Assembly: GCF_963576615.1 (NCBI RefSeq)
Contig: NC_088711.1
Location: 16,167,869 to 16,231,868, forward strand
Length of the DNA: 64,000 nt
Source: Watersipora subatra
Lineage: Eukaryota > Bryozoa > Gymnolaemata > Cheilostomatida > Watersiporidae
Direction: 5' to 3'
Part shown: positions 1-12,760 of the stretch, in pieces
Position numbering within the stretch: position 1 is the stretch's first letter
Layout: each line of letters opens with the position of its first letter
Translations under genes and position numbers: made by a program
The notes under the pieces: model-generated
Database searches by the model: none
The model's input: only the letters and a program-made list of their open reading frames with translations
What the model was told of the DNA's origin: nothing

Positions 1-580
1 GCAACCAGCTTAATCATTTCTACGCTTGTTTTCATTTTTGCTTACTGCTGTTGAATTGAGCAATAATGTTTTGGCGATTCTAATCAAATTAGTGACTTAT
101 GGTAGCCATCACTAGTATTAAATGAGTTACTAACCTGATACCGTCGGGTAGAAGATTACCTTAATATTTACTATAATAAGAGCTGTGTGTCTGTCTGTTC
201 GTCCAAAGCAACTGCTGGAGGTTGAGAACAAAATCGCATTTTATGAGATTCAAACTCGTGATGTTCGACTTTCCTGTCCATCACGCTACCACTTGCACCA
301 ATCATCCACCTTCAATAAGTTGAAATTAACTGTGCGCATACTTATTCTCTATGCTTTATTGGTACACCTGATGATCTCTCCACGACTACTAGGGTGCTAG
401 TCTTGTATTAGCAACAGCATAGACCATATTTCTCAGCTACTTGAAGTTTTGAGCATTCACCGTAATCTTCATGATAAATATGAATGTAATTAAGCTTGAT
501 ATGTCCATGCGTCAATGTAGCTGCGCTGAAAGTGTTACGTTTTAAACCATCTTGATTTTTCTTGCCCCGTGTTGTTCACC

Positions 581-637
581 AATTTACTTTCTGTGCAGCT
601 CATCACTTCTTTAGTGATGAGCTGCACAGAAGTAAAT
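581..637. repeat. hairpin palindrome
   Basis: Arms read AATTTACTT...CATCACT and its reverse complement with one bulged T; stem about 26 bp and loop of 5 nt. Confidence 0.85.
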
Positions 638-749
638 TAGTCTACTTGTAGACTAGTAGACTAATTAGTTTATCCATCGTTTTTTTTACGTCATCAAGCC
701 GTTTCTACATGGTCACATGTTCACGAAAAGACCACCGTATTTGTAGAAA

Positions 750-905
750 ATGATCGTTTTTCTTTTATTTAATAGTACTTTTTGGTGTTGTTTTGATACT
801 ATAATAAAAAAATTGCAAACAAAAGCATCGTTTTCTAACATTTATTGCAAAAGCTTCGTGTTTTTAACGATAAAATTGTCTATAAAGATGGCCGACAACG
901 ATAAT
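750..905 (+). repeat. dispersed repeat, copy 1
   Basis: The stretch from GAAAATGATCG to AAGATGGCC is repeated as reverse complement at about 61530-61690 with scattered differences. It is interspersed, non-coding and of unknown class. Confidence 0.75.
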
Positions 906-1086
906 AATACGTCTTGAAAAAACGAAGGATTAGTCTACTGTCAAGTCTTTTTCGTTAGCTCATTGCTGATTTTTGTGTACACATAAATGTGGAAAGTATT
1001 AATGTTAAGCTGCCTCTTTTTATTCAGGTATGCATACAATAGATTGTTTGGGTACAACTAGTGACACAATAAATGGTCTATTTCAG

Positions 1087-4000
1087 GTATCCGGGGATCA
1101 GACTGCTCTTATCCTCGTCTGGAACCCTGAATCCATGGATTTGCTTCATACATTTAAGGGACACAAAGGCCCAGTGACTGTGAGTATGTACAGAAAAGAA
1201 TACTTGAGTTAAGCACCTTGCTGTGAGTAATACTTCCACTAGGGAAAGTCGATATACATGTAGATTGTAATCCCAGCCACTATAAATTCCTCATTAGTCA
1301 CGTTAATCAGTGTCCTGCGAGGTAAGATTTTTTGGCAACAACTAAATTTCCTAGTAAATTAGTTTGCTACATCAAAACACGTATGTGTTATCTTTACATA
1401 AGAATGAAACTGGACACGCTTTGCACATAGTCACAATGGCAGTAGAAACATTTATAATGCATAACTTTGGTTGAGTGCAAATGCAAGTAACTTCATCAAT
1501 ATCAACATGCCACATGCTTCACAACTCAGGTAAAAAGTTTTCAGAGTAAAAGCAGCGCTAACTTCTGCATGATGATTGTAGAAGTTACAAACAATAGCAA
1601 ATAGTTACAGACATAAATTTCACATCGTCTAGATGAAACGGACAACTAGTGCGTGTCATAGGAACAAACTGTGTAGAATCTAAGTATAAATATATATATA
1701 AAATATCCAAAGAAAAAAATTATATATGTGGAACGCATCCAAATGAAATGGCAAGTGTTTTGAAGAATAAGATAACCTGGGAATAGCATAAAATCACAAA
1801 CTGTACCTGAAGGGGAAGGCAGGTGCTCTTCCCCACAATATTTGCCTGCATCACAATCAGGTCAATAAAATTAATAAAAAATTTACTTGTTTGTCACTTC
1901 CATCACCACGCACTATCTGTTGTTTATATTCTTGAATGTGGACCTAGTCAAGCTTTGCTGCTCATACTTTAACTAGCTTGTCTAGGAAAAGTCATCGCTT
2001 TGTTCAATTTGCTAACAGGGGGCTGTAGTCCAATTTGACACTTGATGCCTCTGTCTGAGATAATTCAGGGAGTTGTTTTCCCACCTGATTCTATGCCTGA
2101 GTAAACTCTGCTGCGTAGTTGTACTTTGTTTTTTTTTCTGCACTTCCGGTTTACATAGAGTTACGAAATTGTGGTGGTACCTTTGCACGTCATCAGTTTC
2201 TATTCTAATTTCGAGGTTTAAAGTTGGTTGTACTACTAGTTCTTATGATTTTACCAAAATACTGAGAGTCCTTCTAACATTAGTTCCTAGTGACGCACTG
2301 ATTGAAAGTATTGACAATGAAGTGTCTAATTTAGACAAAGATATAAAGCTTCTCAACAAGAATTATACATTAAAACTATTTGTTTTTCTATTCATAACAA
2401 ACATACATATTCTATCAGACTCGGTGTACTGCAGTCATTATGTTTCTTCAGTTATCTCTAAAACATCACTTCTTTGAAACAGTGTGAAAAAAACTATTTA
2501 CTATATTTGATTTCTGTTGTTTTTCATAGAGCTCTGCAATCTTTGGGCTTCAAAATGATATTCAGTTCAAAAGGAGTTGTGCACTCCTAAGTACTTTCAG
2601 AGTTGATGGAAGGTTGTTAATACTGTCTAGGATCAGGGGACTTGATTGTATATGCTAGACTGTTTCAATATGTTAAGCTATGTAAATCTCAGTGTGTGTG
2701 TGTGTCTGTGCAAAGCTAAAGGTATGGCCACACGTGTAGAACTATATAAATCGCTGCTAGAATCGGTCTCGCTAATAATTTGTTTAGCCAATTAAAAGCG
2801 TTTTGTCGGCGATTTCGGTGTGCATGCACAGATCTGACAATTCTGTCAATTTCGGCTGAATAATTTGGTGTTTTTCGTTCATTTCGTGATTTCGGTCAGA
2901 GCCAATGAAAAAATCAGCTCATGTAGCCGTACCGCCAGAGTGTTTAAGAAAGAGGTTGCATTATGCGAGAGTCAAACCTGGAGTTCCAGATTCAAAGGCA
3001 AGCACGCTATCATTACACCACCTAATCGCCTCAACTCATCAGGGGATAATTATCACATACTGCTTACTCATGACGATCTCTCACACTGCCTTGGACTGGC
3101 AAGCATACTAGCAAACATAGAATATAGGAATAGAATTCCACATTGTCACTCTGGTTGATCCTGGGCTGTTTGTATTTTATACAAGTACTGTCATGTAAGC
3201 TGATATCATCTCTTGACAGGGTCTAGCATTCAGGAGAGGTTGCAATGAGCTGTTCAGTGCCTCAGCAGACAAGTCTGTCAAAGTTTGGTCCCTTGATGAG
3301 ATGGCCTATGTGGAGACAGTGTTTGGACACCAGGATGCCGTCACCTCCATAGATGCTATGATGAGAGAACGGGCTGTCTCTGTTGGTGGCCGAGACAACA
3401 CCGTTCGTGTTTGGAAGATTGTTGAGGAGTCACAGTTTGTATATAACGGACCCGGGTGAGTGGCCAGATCTGCGTGTAAAAACTAAATTCTCTGTTGGTG
3501 TGAAAACTTTAACACGTATGACATATATCGCTAAGCACATTTCCATCTTATGCATATTTTATACAGTCTAAAAGTTTCTTGTTATTTTATTTCTTCTTTT
3601 TTTTAAATTCTAGAGTTCTTGTTAAGACAAGACATACTCTTAATTTGCATACTTACCAGTTCGATTCCAGCCTATCTATGATAGTAGCTCATAGACTTTA
3701 CCAGTTCATAGACTTTACCAGTTCATAGACTTTACCAGTTCATAGACTTTACCAGTTCATAGACTTTACCAGTTCATAGATTTTACCAGTTCATAGACTT
3801 TACCAGTTCATAGACTTTACCAGTTCATAGACTTTACCAGCTCATAGACTTTACCAGCTCATAGACTTTACCAGCTCATAGACTTTACCAGCTCATAGAC
3901 TTTACCAGCTCATAGACTTTACCGGCTCATAGACTTTACCAGCTCATAGACTTTACCAGCTCATAGACTTTACCAGCTCATAGACTTTACTAGCTCATAG

Positions 4001-6865
4001 ACTTTACCAGTTCATAGAATTTACCAGCTCATAGACTTTACCAGCTCATAGACTTTACCAGCTCATAGACTTTACCAGCTCATAGACTTTACTAGCTTGA
4101 TACTTTTTTATCCTTTGTTTCTAGCGATAAATGATAATTTTTGAAATACTTGTTTGTCTGGTGAAGAAAGTTAAATATTTCTATGGACTCTTTCCTTGAC
4201 TTGTTAAGATTTGAGGGTATTTTTTATTGTCAGGAACCATGCATCCTTAAAATGGCTAATTTAGATATGCCTATATAGCAAAAAGAAGAAAATTTAAAAA
4301 TGTTTTTTTCAAATCTGATAAAAATGCAAGTTCATACCACTTTGCTATATGGTTTACTAACAAGCCTATTTAAAGTCACCCAAGATTGTAATCAAACAGT
4401 TTTATGGCTTTTTCTTTTGTCTAAAATACAGGTAGTATTCATTTCAGGTAATTCGTCCTAAAAAACCCAACGATTAACGATTTCATCGTTAAATAGGTTA
4501 GGCCATTTTGTCATCATTCAGCAATACGGAATTTTTAACTTTTTTGATTTTTACGTTGACCGGGTACTTTGTTCAACCAGGACTACATGTACTACCATGA
4601 ACCATTTTAGGAACAGCAGTATTTTGAGCTGATTCTGCACTAGTGGAACATATAAATCCACTAGCAGTCCAATCTCTACATAAAAAGTTAATTACTTTTG
4701 AGATTTTCTTTGTGTATCAAAACTCTTATGTCAGAGCAACTATTATTAAAATTATAATACATTGTATTTTGTTTAATTCGTGTTAAAGCTCAAAAACCTT
4801 ACATTAGATACTTTAGGTAATTTAATATGGCATCAAAACAAAAGCACGATATAAAGTTATGTACTAACCAAATGCAGAAATGAAATTACATGTAAGACAC
4901 CAATAGAGCAATATTTAATAAAAAATGGTTTCTATTGTCAATTGCCTTTACGTTAGAGACAGGTTGACGGAGATATAACTTAAGACGATACAGGAGATAG
5001 TTGATATATATAGATAAGGTGGTAATAGTGATGCCTAACTGGTTTATAGTTCAACATTCACATAGAGTTTAGGCTGCGTGAACATAAAAATAAATCGTTC
5101 AAATAGGTTTTTGAAGTTTGCGACTCGCTAAATAGCTTCAAAATAATCAAACCTACAAGTATACATGAATGGGGTTGAGGTGGGAGAAAACTTCAAAATG
5201 AATTTAAAATTATAATTGTTATACAACCATAACTGTTAAAACGCCGTATCGTTGAAACATTTACTTGTTGATAACTCGGTGAGGGAACTTTAATTGACTA
5301 TAGTGTATAAATGTACAATACATAAATCATATGTCGTAATTATTTGGAATGCTTACTCATGATCACATTAATAATAAATCTTCCTTATATCCATCCACAC
5401 ATGTCTTTTAGGGGCTCTATGGATTGCGTTTGTCTAATAGACGAGGAAAAGTTTGTTACTGGCTCCGACACCAAGTGAGTGCATCTTCCTGATAAGCGAT
5501 GTCATGCTGCTTTCTATATGAGCTAACATAATGTGGAAACCTCAGTATAAAGTGTATGCGGTTGGCTCATACATGAAGCTATAGTGAATCTCTTCATCAA
5601 TTTGTATGTCATGAAATTGTGTAGGTCATACATCGGGAATAACTTTAAGCGTGGAGACAAGTTTTTGCTCAAGTTTTGCATCATGCTTTCAAAATATTTG
5701 TATACTGAGAAGATCCTCAGTTTGTTTGTATATATTTGTTGAGGTTTCAATGAGAAAATTGACCTCATTAATGGTAAAAAAGGTAAAACTAATCAGAACT
5801 TAAATGGCCATACGATATGAGTAGTGGATAGGGCATGCTATGTATGTACGCAACTAAGGGATGGAGCAGAATAGATTAAAATGCATATACATGAGCTAAA
5901 ACAAACTAACAATTTGATTTGGAAATTGGACTAGAATTCGAATTAATTGATTGTAATAACGAATACTAGTTGAAGCTTGGCAGTATCTCAATTATTGTTG
6001 GAACAAGTCTTTGTGGGCTGATAAAAACTAACAGAGATTCAAATACTCGACTGAGGCACTAGATTTGCAAAATTGCTGTTATCTGTACTTGAAGTGTGGT
6101 ATCACTATATGTTCTAAAATAATTTATTTATTTCAATCTGAATAACAAGATGCTTTCACTGATTTTACATACAATAATTTGTCTTTTTTTTTATTCAGTC
6201 AGATTTGTGTATGGAAAGTAATGAAGAAGCGGCCGGTGGCCACGGTGAACAACGCCCACGAAGGCGATGGGGAATGCTGGATAAATGCTTTGAGGGCTCT
6301 GAGAAACACTGACCTACTTGCGTCAGGTCAGCTTTATCACCTCTTTTCTCATCTTTTGTGTCATAGAGCATGTCACCAGCCTTGCCACTAGTTGCAGTAT
6401 ACAACTAGTAAAGTCATTTCCTTTCAAGCTAACATGTCAGTAGGCCTGCTTCTATTGATTTTTGCATCTTTCGTTGTAGCAGGCTCAAAAACTGGCCAGA
6501 TCAAATTGTGGAAAATCCCTGATTTTGGCCCCCCTAAAGCCATTCACGTCGTGCCAATGGTTTGTATCATGTACCTAGCAGTATATCTGTTAGTTTGTAC
6601 TGTTTATTATTCAACATTTTCATTGCCATACATATCTACCTAATATTTATGTCTACCTCTAAATCGGCTATAGCTATTTAACCATTCTTGTTTACAGCCA
6701 GGATTTGTAAATGATCTTCATTTTGCCACTGGTGGAAAGTTTCTGGCAGCTGCCGTTGGTCAGGAACATAAGCTAGGGAGGTGGTGGAGACTCAAGGAAG
6801 CTAAAAACTGTCTAGCAATCATCAATCTCCCTAAAGTAAAGACTAAATCAATCGTGAACGCGTGA
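1087..6865 (+). CDS. RRP9: RRP9 / U3-55K homologue, 3' part of gene (six exons, 5' end outside window)
   Basis: U3 snoRNP WD40 protein; in the family it binds the U3 snoRNA box B/C region in the nucleolus and acts in 18S pre-rRNA processing. Exons: 1087-1179, 3220-3455, 5412-5474, 6199-6326, 6483-6559, 6698-6865 (stop TGA 6863-6865); 254 codons plus stop, all phases compatible. Visible WD repeat pieces include SGDQTALILVWNPESMDLLH, GLAFRRGCNELFSASADKSV, FGHQDAVTSIDA, GGRDNTVRVWKIVEESQFVY and the family-specific tail VGQEHKLGRWWRLKEAKNC, which follow the human RRP9 order closely. The first exon here opens in the middle of a WD repeat, so the N-terminus and earlier repeats lie upstream of the window. 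The donor after 6559 (GTTTGT) is weak. Family assignment is secure; exon borders are inferred from splice consensus and phase. Confidence 0.93.
2721..2933. mobile_element. MITE-like element, short-TIR copy
   Basis: About 213 bp, ends GGTATGGCCACACG and, reversed, GGTACGGCTACATG. The interior (GCTAATAATTTGTTTAG to GATTTCGGTCAGA) is shared with the fold-back element at 13474-14145. It lies in RRP9 intron DNA. No clear target duplication, so the superfamily is undecided. Confidence 0.75.
3685..4097. repeat. 17-bp minisatellite in RRP9 intron
   Basis: About 24 copies of CATAGACTTTACCAGYT. The GTT variant dominates the first part and GCT the second, so the array is split into two sub-families. 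Confidence 0.95.
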
Positions 6866-7891
6866 TTGTACCTAACATTAGCTATTTACATTTGTCATTC
6901 TGCATTGTCTATTGCAGAGCTACAGTCATTTTTCACCATCATATAATTTATACTACACTGGTTCAGTATATTGCATTGTGTTTGGACATGAAGAGACAAG
7001 CTATTATTGAAATTTGTTAAAATAAATTTAATTTAAAATTTTCTACATGAACACATGACAATATTAGTAAATAAAAAGTAAACCGTTCTCAATTACATAA
7101 ATAAATTAATCTATGATACCATCATTTCTCAGCAAAATATCTAGCCAATGTTCATATGCATGTAATACCATTGCCATTCAAATTGTTGAATAGCCTAGCT
7201 TGCAGTTGCAAAAATATCTATGTTGCATAGCCAGTAAAATAATTCTGAAATATTTTCATAAAAATAACTGGCAATTCGCAGTTGCCAGATATGTTTGAGA
7301 TTCTTATCTGCATAACATTAGCAGCAAAGCTAATGATTCACCGATTACAGCTGCCACAAAGGTTGTCATAATGTAAGAAATTCTAAAGTCGCTGAAATGG
7401 AGACAAAAACTGTCACAGTCGTTTGGGCAGGTTACCAAAATCATGAATTAATCGTGCAATCCATTCCCAAAATATGGATAGGCATATCTGTTATGCGAAG
7501 CTTGTACATTTTTGTGCAAAAACCAATAAAAAAACCTTACGGTAGATTTGTTGTAAAAGCTAAAAGCTTTAGAAACTAAAGCTAAAGCTTTAGGGAGGTG
7601 GTTTTTAATTGTAACCATGAGTAATATAACTACTGCATTCAAATTTTTAGAGTATGAAAATTTTCATTCCGAGTTGAGATCTATGAAAATAGGTTACTTT
7701 CGCGAGACGCGGGATACGGATTCTAAGCTTCTTCCACACCTGTTAAACATGGTATCTGCAATTAATTTTAACTTTCAAGACCACATCTAATGCACTGAGG
7801 TAACATAAAATATCCTAGCTAATATCAAATCTTAACAAATATAAAAACGCTAGACAGTTCTACAGAGGAATGCGCAGATGAATGGATACCA
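6866..7891. other. convergent gap between RRP9 and hexokinase
   Basis: Both genes end here on opposite strands, so this stretch should hold two 3' UTRs. Only the AATAAA motifs near 7021 and 7069 stand out. No coding exon was recognised. Confidence 0.6.
7021..7026 (+). terminator. probable poly(A) signal of RRP9
   Basis: AATAAA 156 nt after the RRP9 stop codon; a second AATAAA lies at about 7069. No transcript data support which is used. Confidence 0.5.
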
Positions 7892-10800
7892 TCACTCTTC
7901 CTTCGCTTGAGATCTGGTCCACGCTACTGCTGCCACAAGAGCTGCTCCCTTACCACTGCCATCGGACGAGAGCATCAACTTGAACTAAAAAAAATTAAAT
8001 ACTTCATGCCACAACTTTCTGCCAGTAGTCAGCGAATGATGTGTGATTGTTTAGGACCAAATCAAGAAGCGTTCAGTGTTTCCTCCAAAATGCTCAAAAT
8101 ATTTATCAATGTTAATGTCAAAAAGCTTTTATCAACCTCAAATAAAGTAAATGTCCTAGACCTTCAGGGCTGAAAGATGTTTCAATTATACAAACAGCAG
8201 AGAAATTATCAGCTGATCGATTGCTACATCCATTATCGTAGCAGACGTTCACGAAAAAATCAAAACTAATGTGATGCCAGAATTATTTATGTTCACAATA
8301 TAATAATAATGTAATTATACTATTAGCTGCTTAATCAAAATGGATGATCATGTAAGATGCTACATTCCATGTTGTTGATGTTGAACACAAGGTTTTTTAA
8401 AGCTTACTACTTTGTTTGGCGAAAGTTCAGCCACTTTTTCTGTAATGAGGTCGTGAAATTTTGGATGGTACCTGTACAGTGATCCATCAACAGCGATAGT
8501 CACTTCTGGCTGAGTAACTGCGTCCAAAAGCACAGAAATGCCTAAAAAAGAGTAAGATGCAGTCAAACCATTTTACGACATGTAAACTAACCAGAATCTA
8601 TGTAAACTACATTGAAACTTGATCAGCACCCAAATGAATACATAATTCCTTTCGTGACAATATGGATTGAAGCAAAAACCAACTTTCTTCCAACATATAG
8701 TATGAAACGTCACCAGTTTGCACCAGTGTCGGTGTAATGGGGAATGCTTCATGTCTGACCTTGACCCAGAGGGAGGTCAGGTATGGCTACATGTCTGGAG
8801 TACATGCTACATGCATAATTTATGTTCCATAAAAAAAAAATTCAATGGTTCTTAAAACAGTAAATTGGGTAACTCTTTCTACATGCCGGTTTGATGCCTA
8901 CATGAGAATTCGTGTATTTAAGTTTCGATCTGAACAAACAGCAAATAAGGATAAAAAGCTTGCTGAGGCTTTTTAGACTGACTAAAACCCAAGCAGCCTG
9001 ACAGCTGCAATAAATCTTTGCAGCCAATAAATTCAATGACCATATAAATGTCAACTAATCACTTTTAGCTGTGCAAAACCTAGAGAGTTTCTAGCATATT
9101 TTTGGTGCAATATTACTGTATGCTAAAATGTGAATGGTAAAAACACTAAAACGTTCACTAAGAACTGTTCAGTCACATGTTTACTGCTCTGTGGCTAGCA
9201 AACAAACAAAAAGCAAATACGAAAAGTGGTACAGCCCGGTCGAGTACAGCACAATAATGGCGGATGCCATGTTATGATTAAAAATGCCGTCATAGGTTTG
9301 TTTGCTCATAATATATACCGTATTTTCACTGATATTTGATACACTATTATTTGATAGTGATATTTGATTTTGATCTGTGAAGTAATTTTAACACTTATTC
9401 GATTAAGCACCAATATACTATTATGAGTTTTTGTGATTTGCCCTCATGATGTTTATATTGCATGTATAATGGCGAAATTGCTTTTTCACATTTACACCCT
9501 ACTTGACTGGGCTGCAACATGTCCACAAACATTACTCTCGTATAAGTCGACCCCACAAATTTTACCTTAAAATCTTCCCCAGAAACTCAACTTACACATG
9601 AGTACGGTATATACGGTATACAAGCATTAGTTATTTAAAAACTTTTTCTTGAGGACAATTGGCTCAAACAAAAAGGAAATCTTTAGCAAGGAGGAAAATA
9701 GCGACGCAAGAGAAATAATGTAAATTGAAATGAAGCAAAGATGCTAAATACTCGCAGGTAGATTTAAGGAGTGTTAATAGCAAGACTGAGCTAACCTGCA
9801 GCAGCGAGGTATGCAGCTCTAGTAGAGACTACCTGACACACCTCCTGTATAACAAGACAGTCTGCTAGCCTGTAGTCTCTGATGTGTAGCTCGTCTAAGA
9901 CCTGCCTTGTCCTTACGAAGTTATCAAACTCTTCATCGCTAAACGAATTGGAATATAATGTAAATAAGAAGCGAGGTCAGAACTGACATGAATTGTGAGA
10001 CTAACAGCTTGTGAAAACAAGGGGAATGGCACTACCCTTTACAGTCGTATAACCAGCTGTTCAGGCTAAGGCACACATAGTTACAAGCTAAAGCCACCTT
10101 CAATAGAATTTTCATACTTTGTAGTTGGTAGTAGTATAAGTGAGGGTACACCTCGATATCGAACAATTTCAAATTTGAAAAAGGATAACATAAGTACCTT
10201 TCTATCTCAGATATGTATTTGGTGCGAAAGGACATAGATGTAGCAAGAGCTTGCGATGCAACACCATTGAACAGACATCCGGCATCCACGAGCTTCATGA
10301 TTACCTGACGGGCTATCTCTCCCATATACATTCCTGATATCATCTTTTCATAGCTACCAACATACAAGCGCTGCTCAAATCTGTTTTTAGTCATAAATAA
10401 ATTGGGTAATCACCAAATTGAGATCAACATGAATGAATCACAGTAAAGCCGATGCGCTACATGAACACGAGAAAACAACTCCTCTGTATACCGATATTCG
10501 TTACAAATGCACTACCTATTTGGTAGAGAAACCACCAACTACCACATGCAGATCTATTTGTCTACTCACATTTGTCTGCCAGGGTTTATAGACAAATTGT
10601 CAACATTGGCATCATATTCTGTGCAAATGAAATCTAGTGCTGAACCGTTTCCAAATGCACCCCATTCCGTGTTGATGACCACCTGAAGAAATAACCTCTC
10701 AACTTTGAACAAATACAATATCCTGTCGGAGAGATCAATAGAGTTGGTTAATTAGTTGAAGCGACACGGTTAGAGATCATGTGGAAGTACACGAGCAAAG

Positions 10801-12699
10801 AGATCAATTGTGAGCCCCAAGTAGCTATCCTGCTACCACCTGCTAACCCTTGTCGGCATGACTATGCATCAGCTTGAGCATACTTACAGGCTCTGATATC
10901 TGAAGAAGATGTCACAAGAGTTCTTCGTAAATGAAAGACAAAAATCATATTCAACAGATGAGATGCAAACCTTAGTTGTAACATTACCACAATTATCATG
11001 AGCAAAATGCTTAGTTATTTTCAAACTAGATTTGGAAGCATTGATAAACCAATGACTGCTTTTGTTTCGATCCATGGGATATTTTTGCCTGGTGACATCC
11101 ATAGCTGTAAAACTGAAAACTGTGGGGCAGTAAAAACTAGAAAAACTGCAAAATTAATTATTCTCAGAAGACATCAAAGCAACAACCTGTGAAAGGATAT
11201 CAAAATGGTCATTGACATTGCTGTGACATTCTCTCCGACTTTTTCAGGATACGCCTTCTAAGATTTAGCCTATGTACAAGTAAACCAAAAACAATCGCCC
11301 CTATCTCACGGCTTGTTGTCAACAAGAATTGTCAACATGAACAACATAATTAGAAATAAAAAGTCCAATACGCGGAAATGAAAGAAAAAATGAATGTAAC
11401 TATTAAATGCCCTATTAAAACCATTTACAACATACTTCCATAAACACATTATACCATAAAATGCTGTACTATACATGCAATTGTTAAAATCTGATCAAAG
11501 CTCAAAAAATCTTTTTCACCAATTAAATATAATTACCCAAATTCACATCATTGCTTTACTAAATAATGAAGAAAACAGCTGCATGGCTTATCATTACATC
11601 AGTACTACCAAGCATAAGAAATAAGGTTTACAAATAAGAATAGTTGTGTTCACGAACAGTTGAGCCAGCTACAACCTCAGCCTACCTACCAGCCTGACTA
11701 TACAGAACCACCTAATAGAATGTGTAGTGGTGCCTGCATATGTATAACTATCCAAGGCACTATTAGCATGCTGATAACAGAGTCATGACAGCGTAGCACT
11801 CAATATTGGGCTAAGTGGTTGAAATAATCCAGAGTCCAAGAGGACCAAGCGAGGAGTGCAAATCATTACTAGACGTATAATGTCATTGGTAGCCGAGGGT
11901 GCAGTGCTACGTAATAGAAAAACTACTAGAAAAGGAAATTAAGGACACAAATCTAAATGAGAGACTAATTATGCAAATATCTTACCTCTCTTGGCTCTTC
12001 ATCATCACCATCCCACTGGTGCACATTGGTCAGCCTCTCTAGGTAGCAGGCATTTGTACCAGTGCCTAAAAGAAACACCCAATAGTGTAAGCATTACTAA
12101 TCATAGTGTCTAGCTCTCATAAACTCTCTGTTCACTAATATAACGCTAATAATGTCTTCTTACTGGATGCATCTCAGTCAAAGCTGTTAACCAATTTGCT
12201 GCTTAAATTAATCTTATCGCTAAATGTAGGATACATACTGTACAAAGCATTTATCACAATCATCAATTGCAATCAAATGCATTAAAATAATTACAAACCC
12301 ACACACAATATCAGACCGCGGATTATATATATATATGTATATATATATATGTATATACAGTATATATATATATGTATATATATATACATGTATATATGTA
12401 TATATATATACATGCATATATATATACATGTATATATATATAAAAAAAATTGTTTCCTCACCCCCGGATACCCCGTATGGGTGGTGAATTCTGCTCTAAC
12501 TCGGGTCTCCTACCAGAGACCTGGGAGTTTGAGCACTCGCCTCAAGATCTTAGCTGTTCCCAATAGCGCCCTTTTCTGCAACTCACCTGAGTTGACTGCT
12601 GTTGGTATTTGGGCAAGCCACATTTTATGCGCCGGTGTTATTGCGCCCAGTGCCCCAATGACTACTGGGATTACAGTTGTTCTTACAACAGTTGTTCTT

Positions 12700-12760
<61 letters not shown>

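Larger units (their letters stand above)
1..1086. other. non-coding DNA upstream of the first visible RRP9 exon
   Basis: Probably an RRP9 intron. It contains a hairpin at 581-637 and a dispersed repeat at about 750-905 that recurs inverted at about 61530-61690. No upstream RRP9 exon was found. Confidence 0.5.

Noticed and set aside
3685-4097. CRISPR-like regular repeats
   Set aside because: Units are contiguous with no unique spacers, in an animal intron. The same holds for the arrays at 27690, 30470 and 62540.
7907-8173. 88-codon plus-strand frame
   Set aside because: It is antisense to the last hexokinase exon.
8360-8407. C-terminal extension of hexokinase ending at a stop near 8360
   Set aside because: It reads through a GTAAGC donor. 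Splicing to 7984 gives the conserved FKLMLS...DGSGKGAA end in phase.
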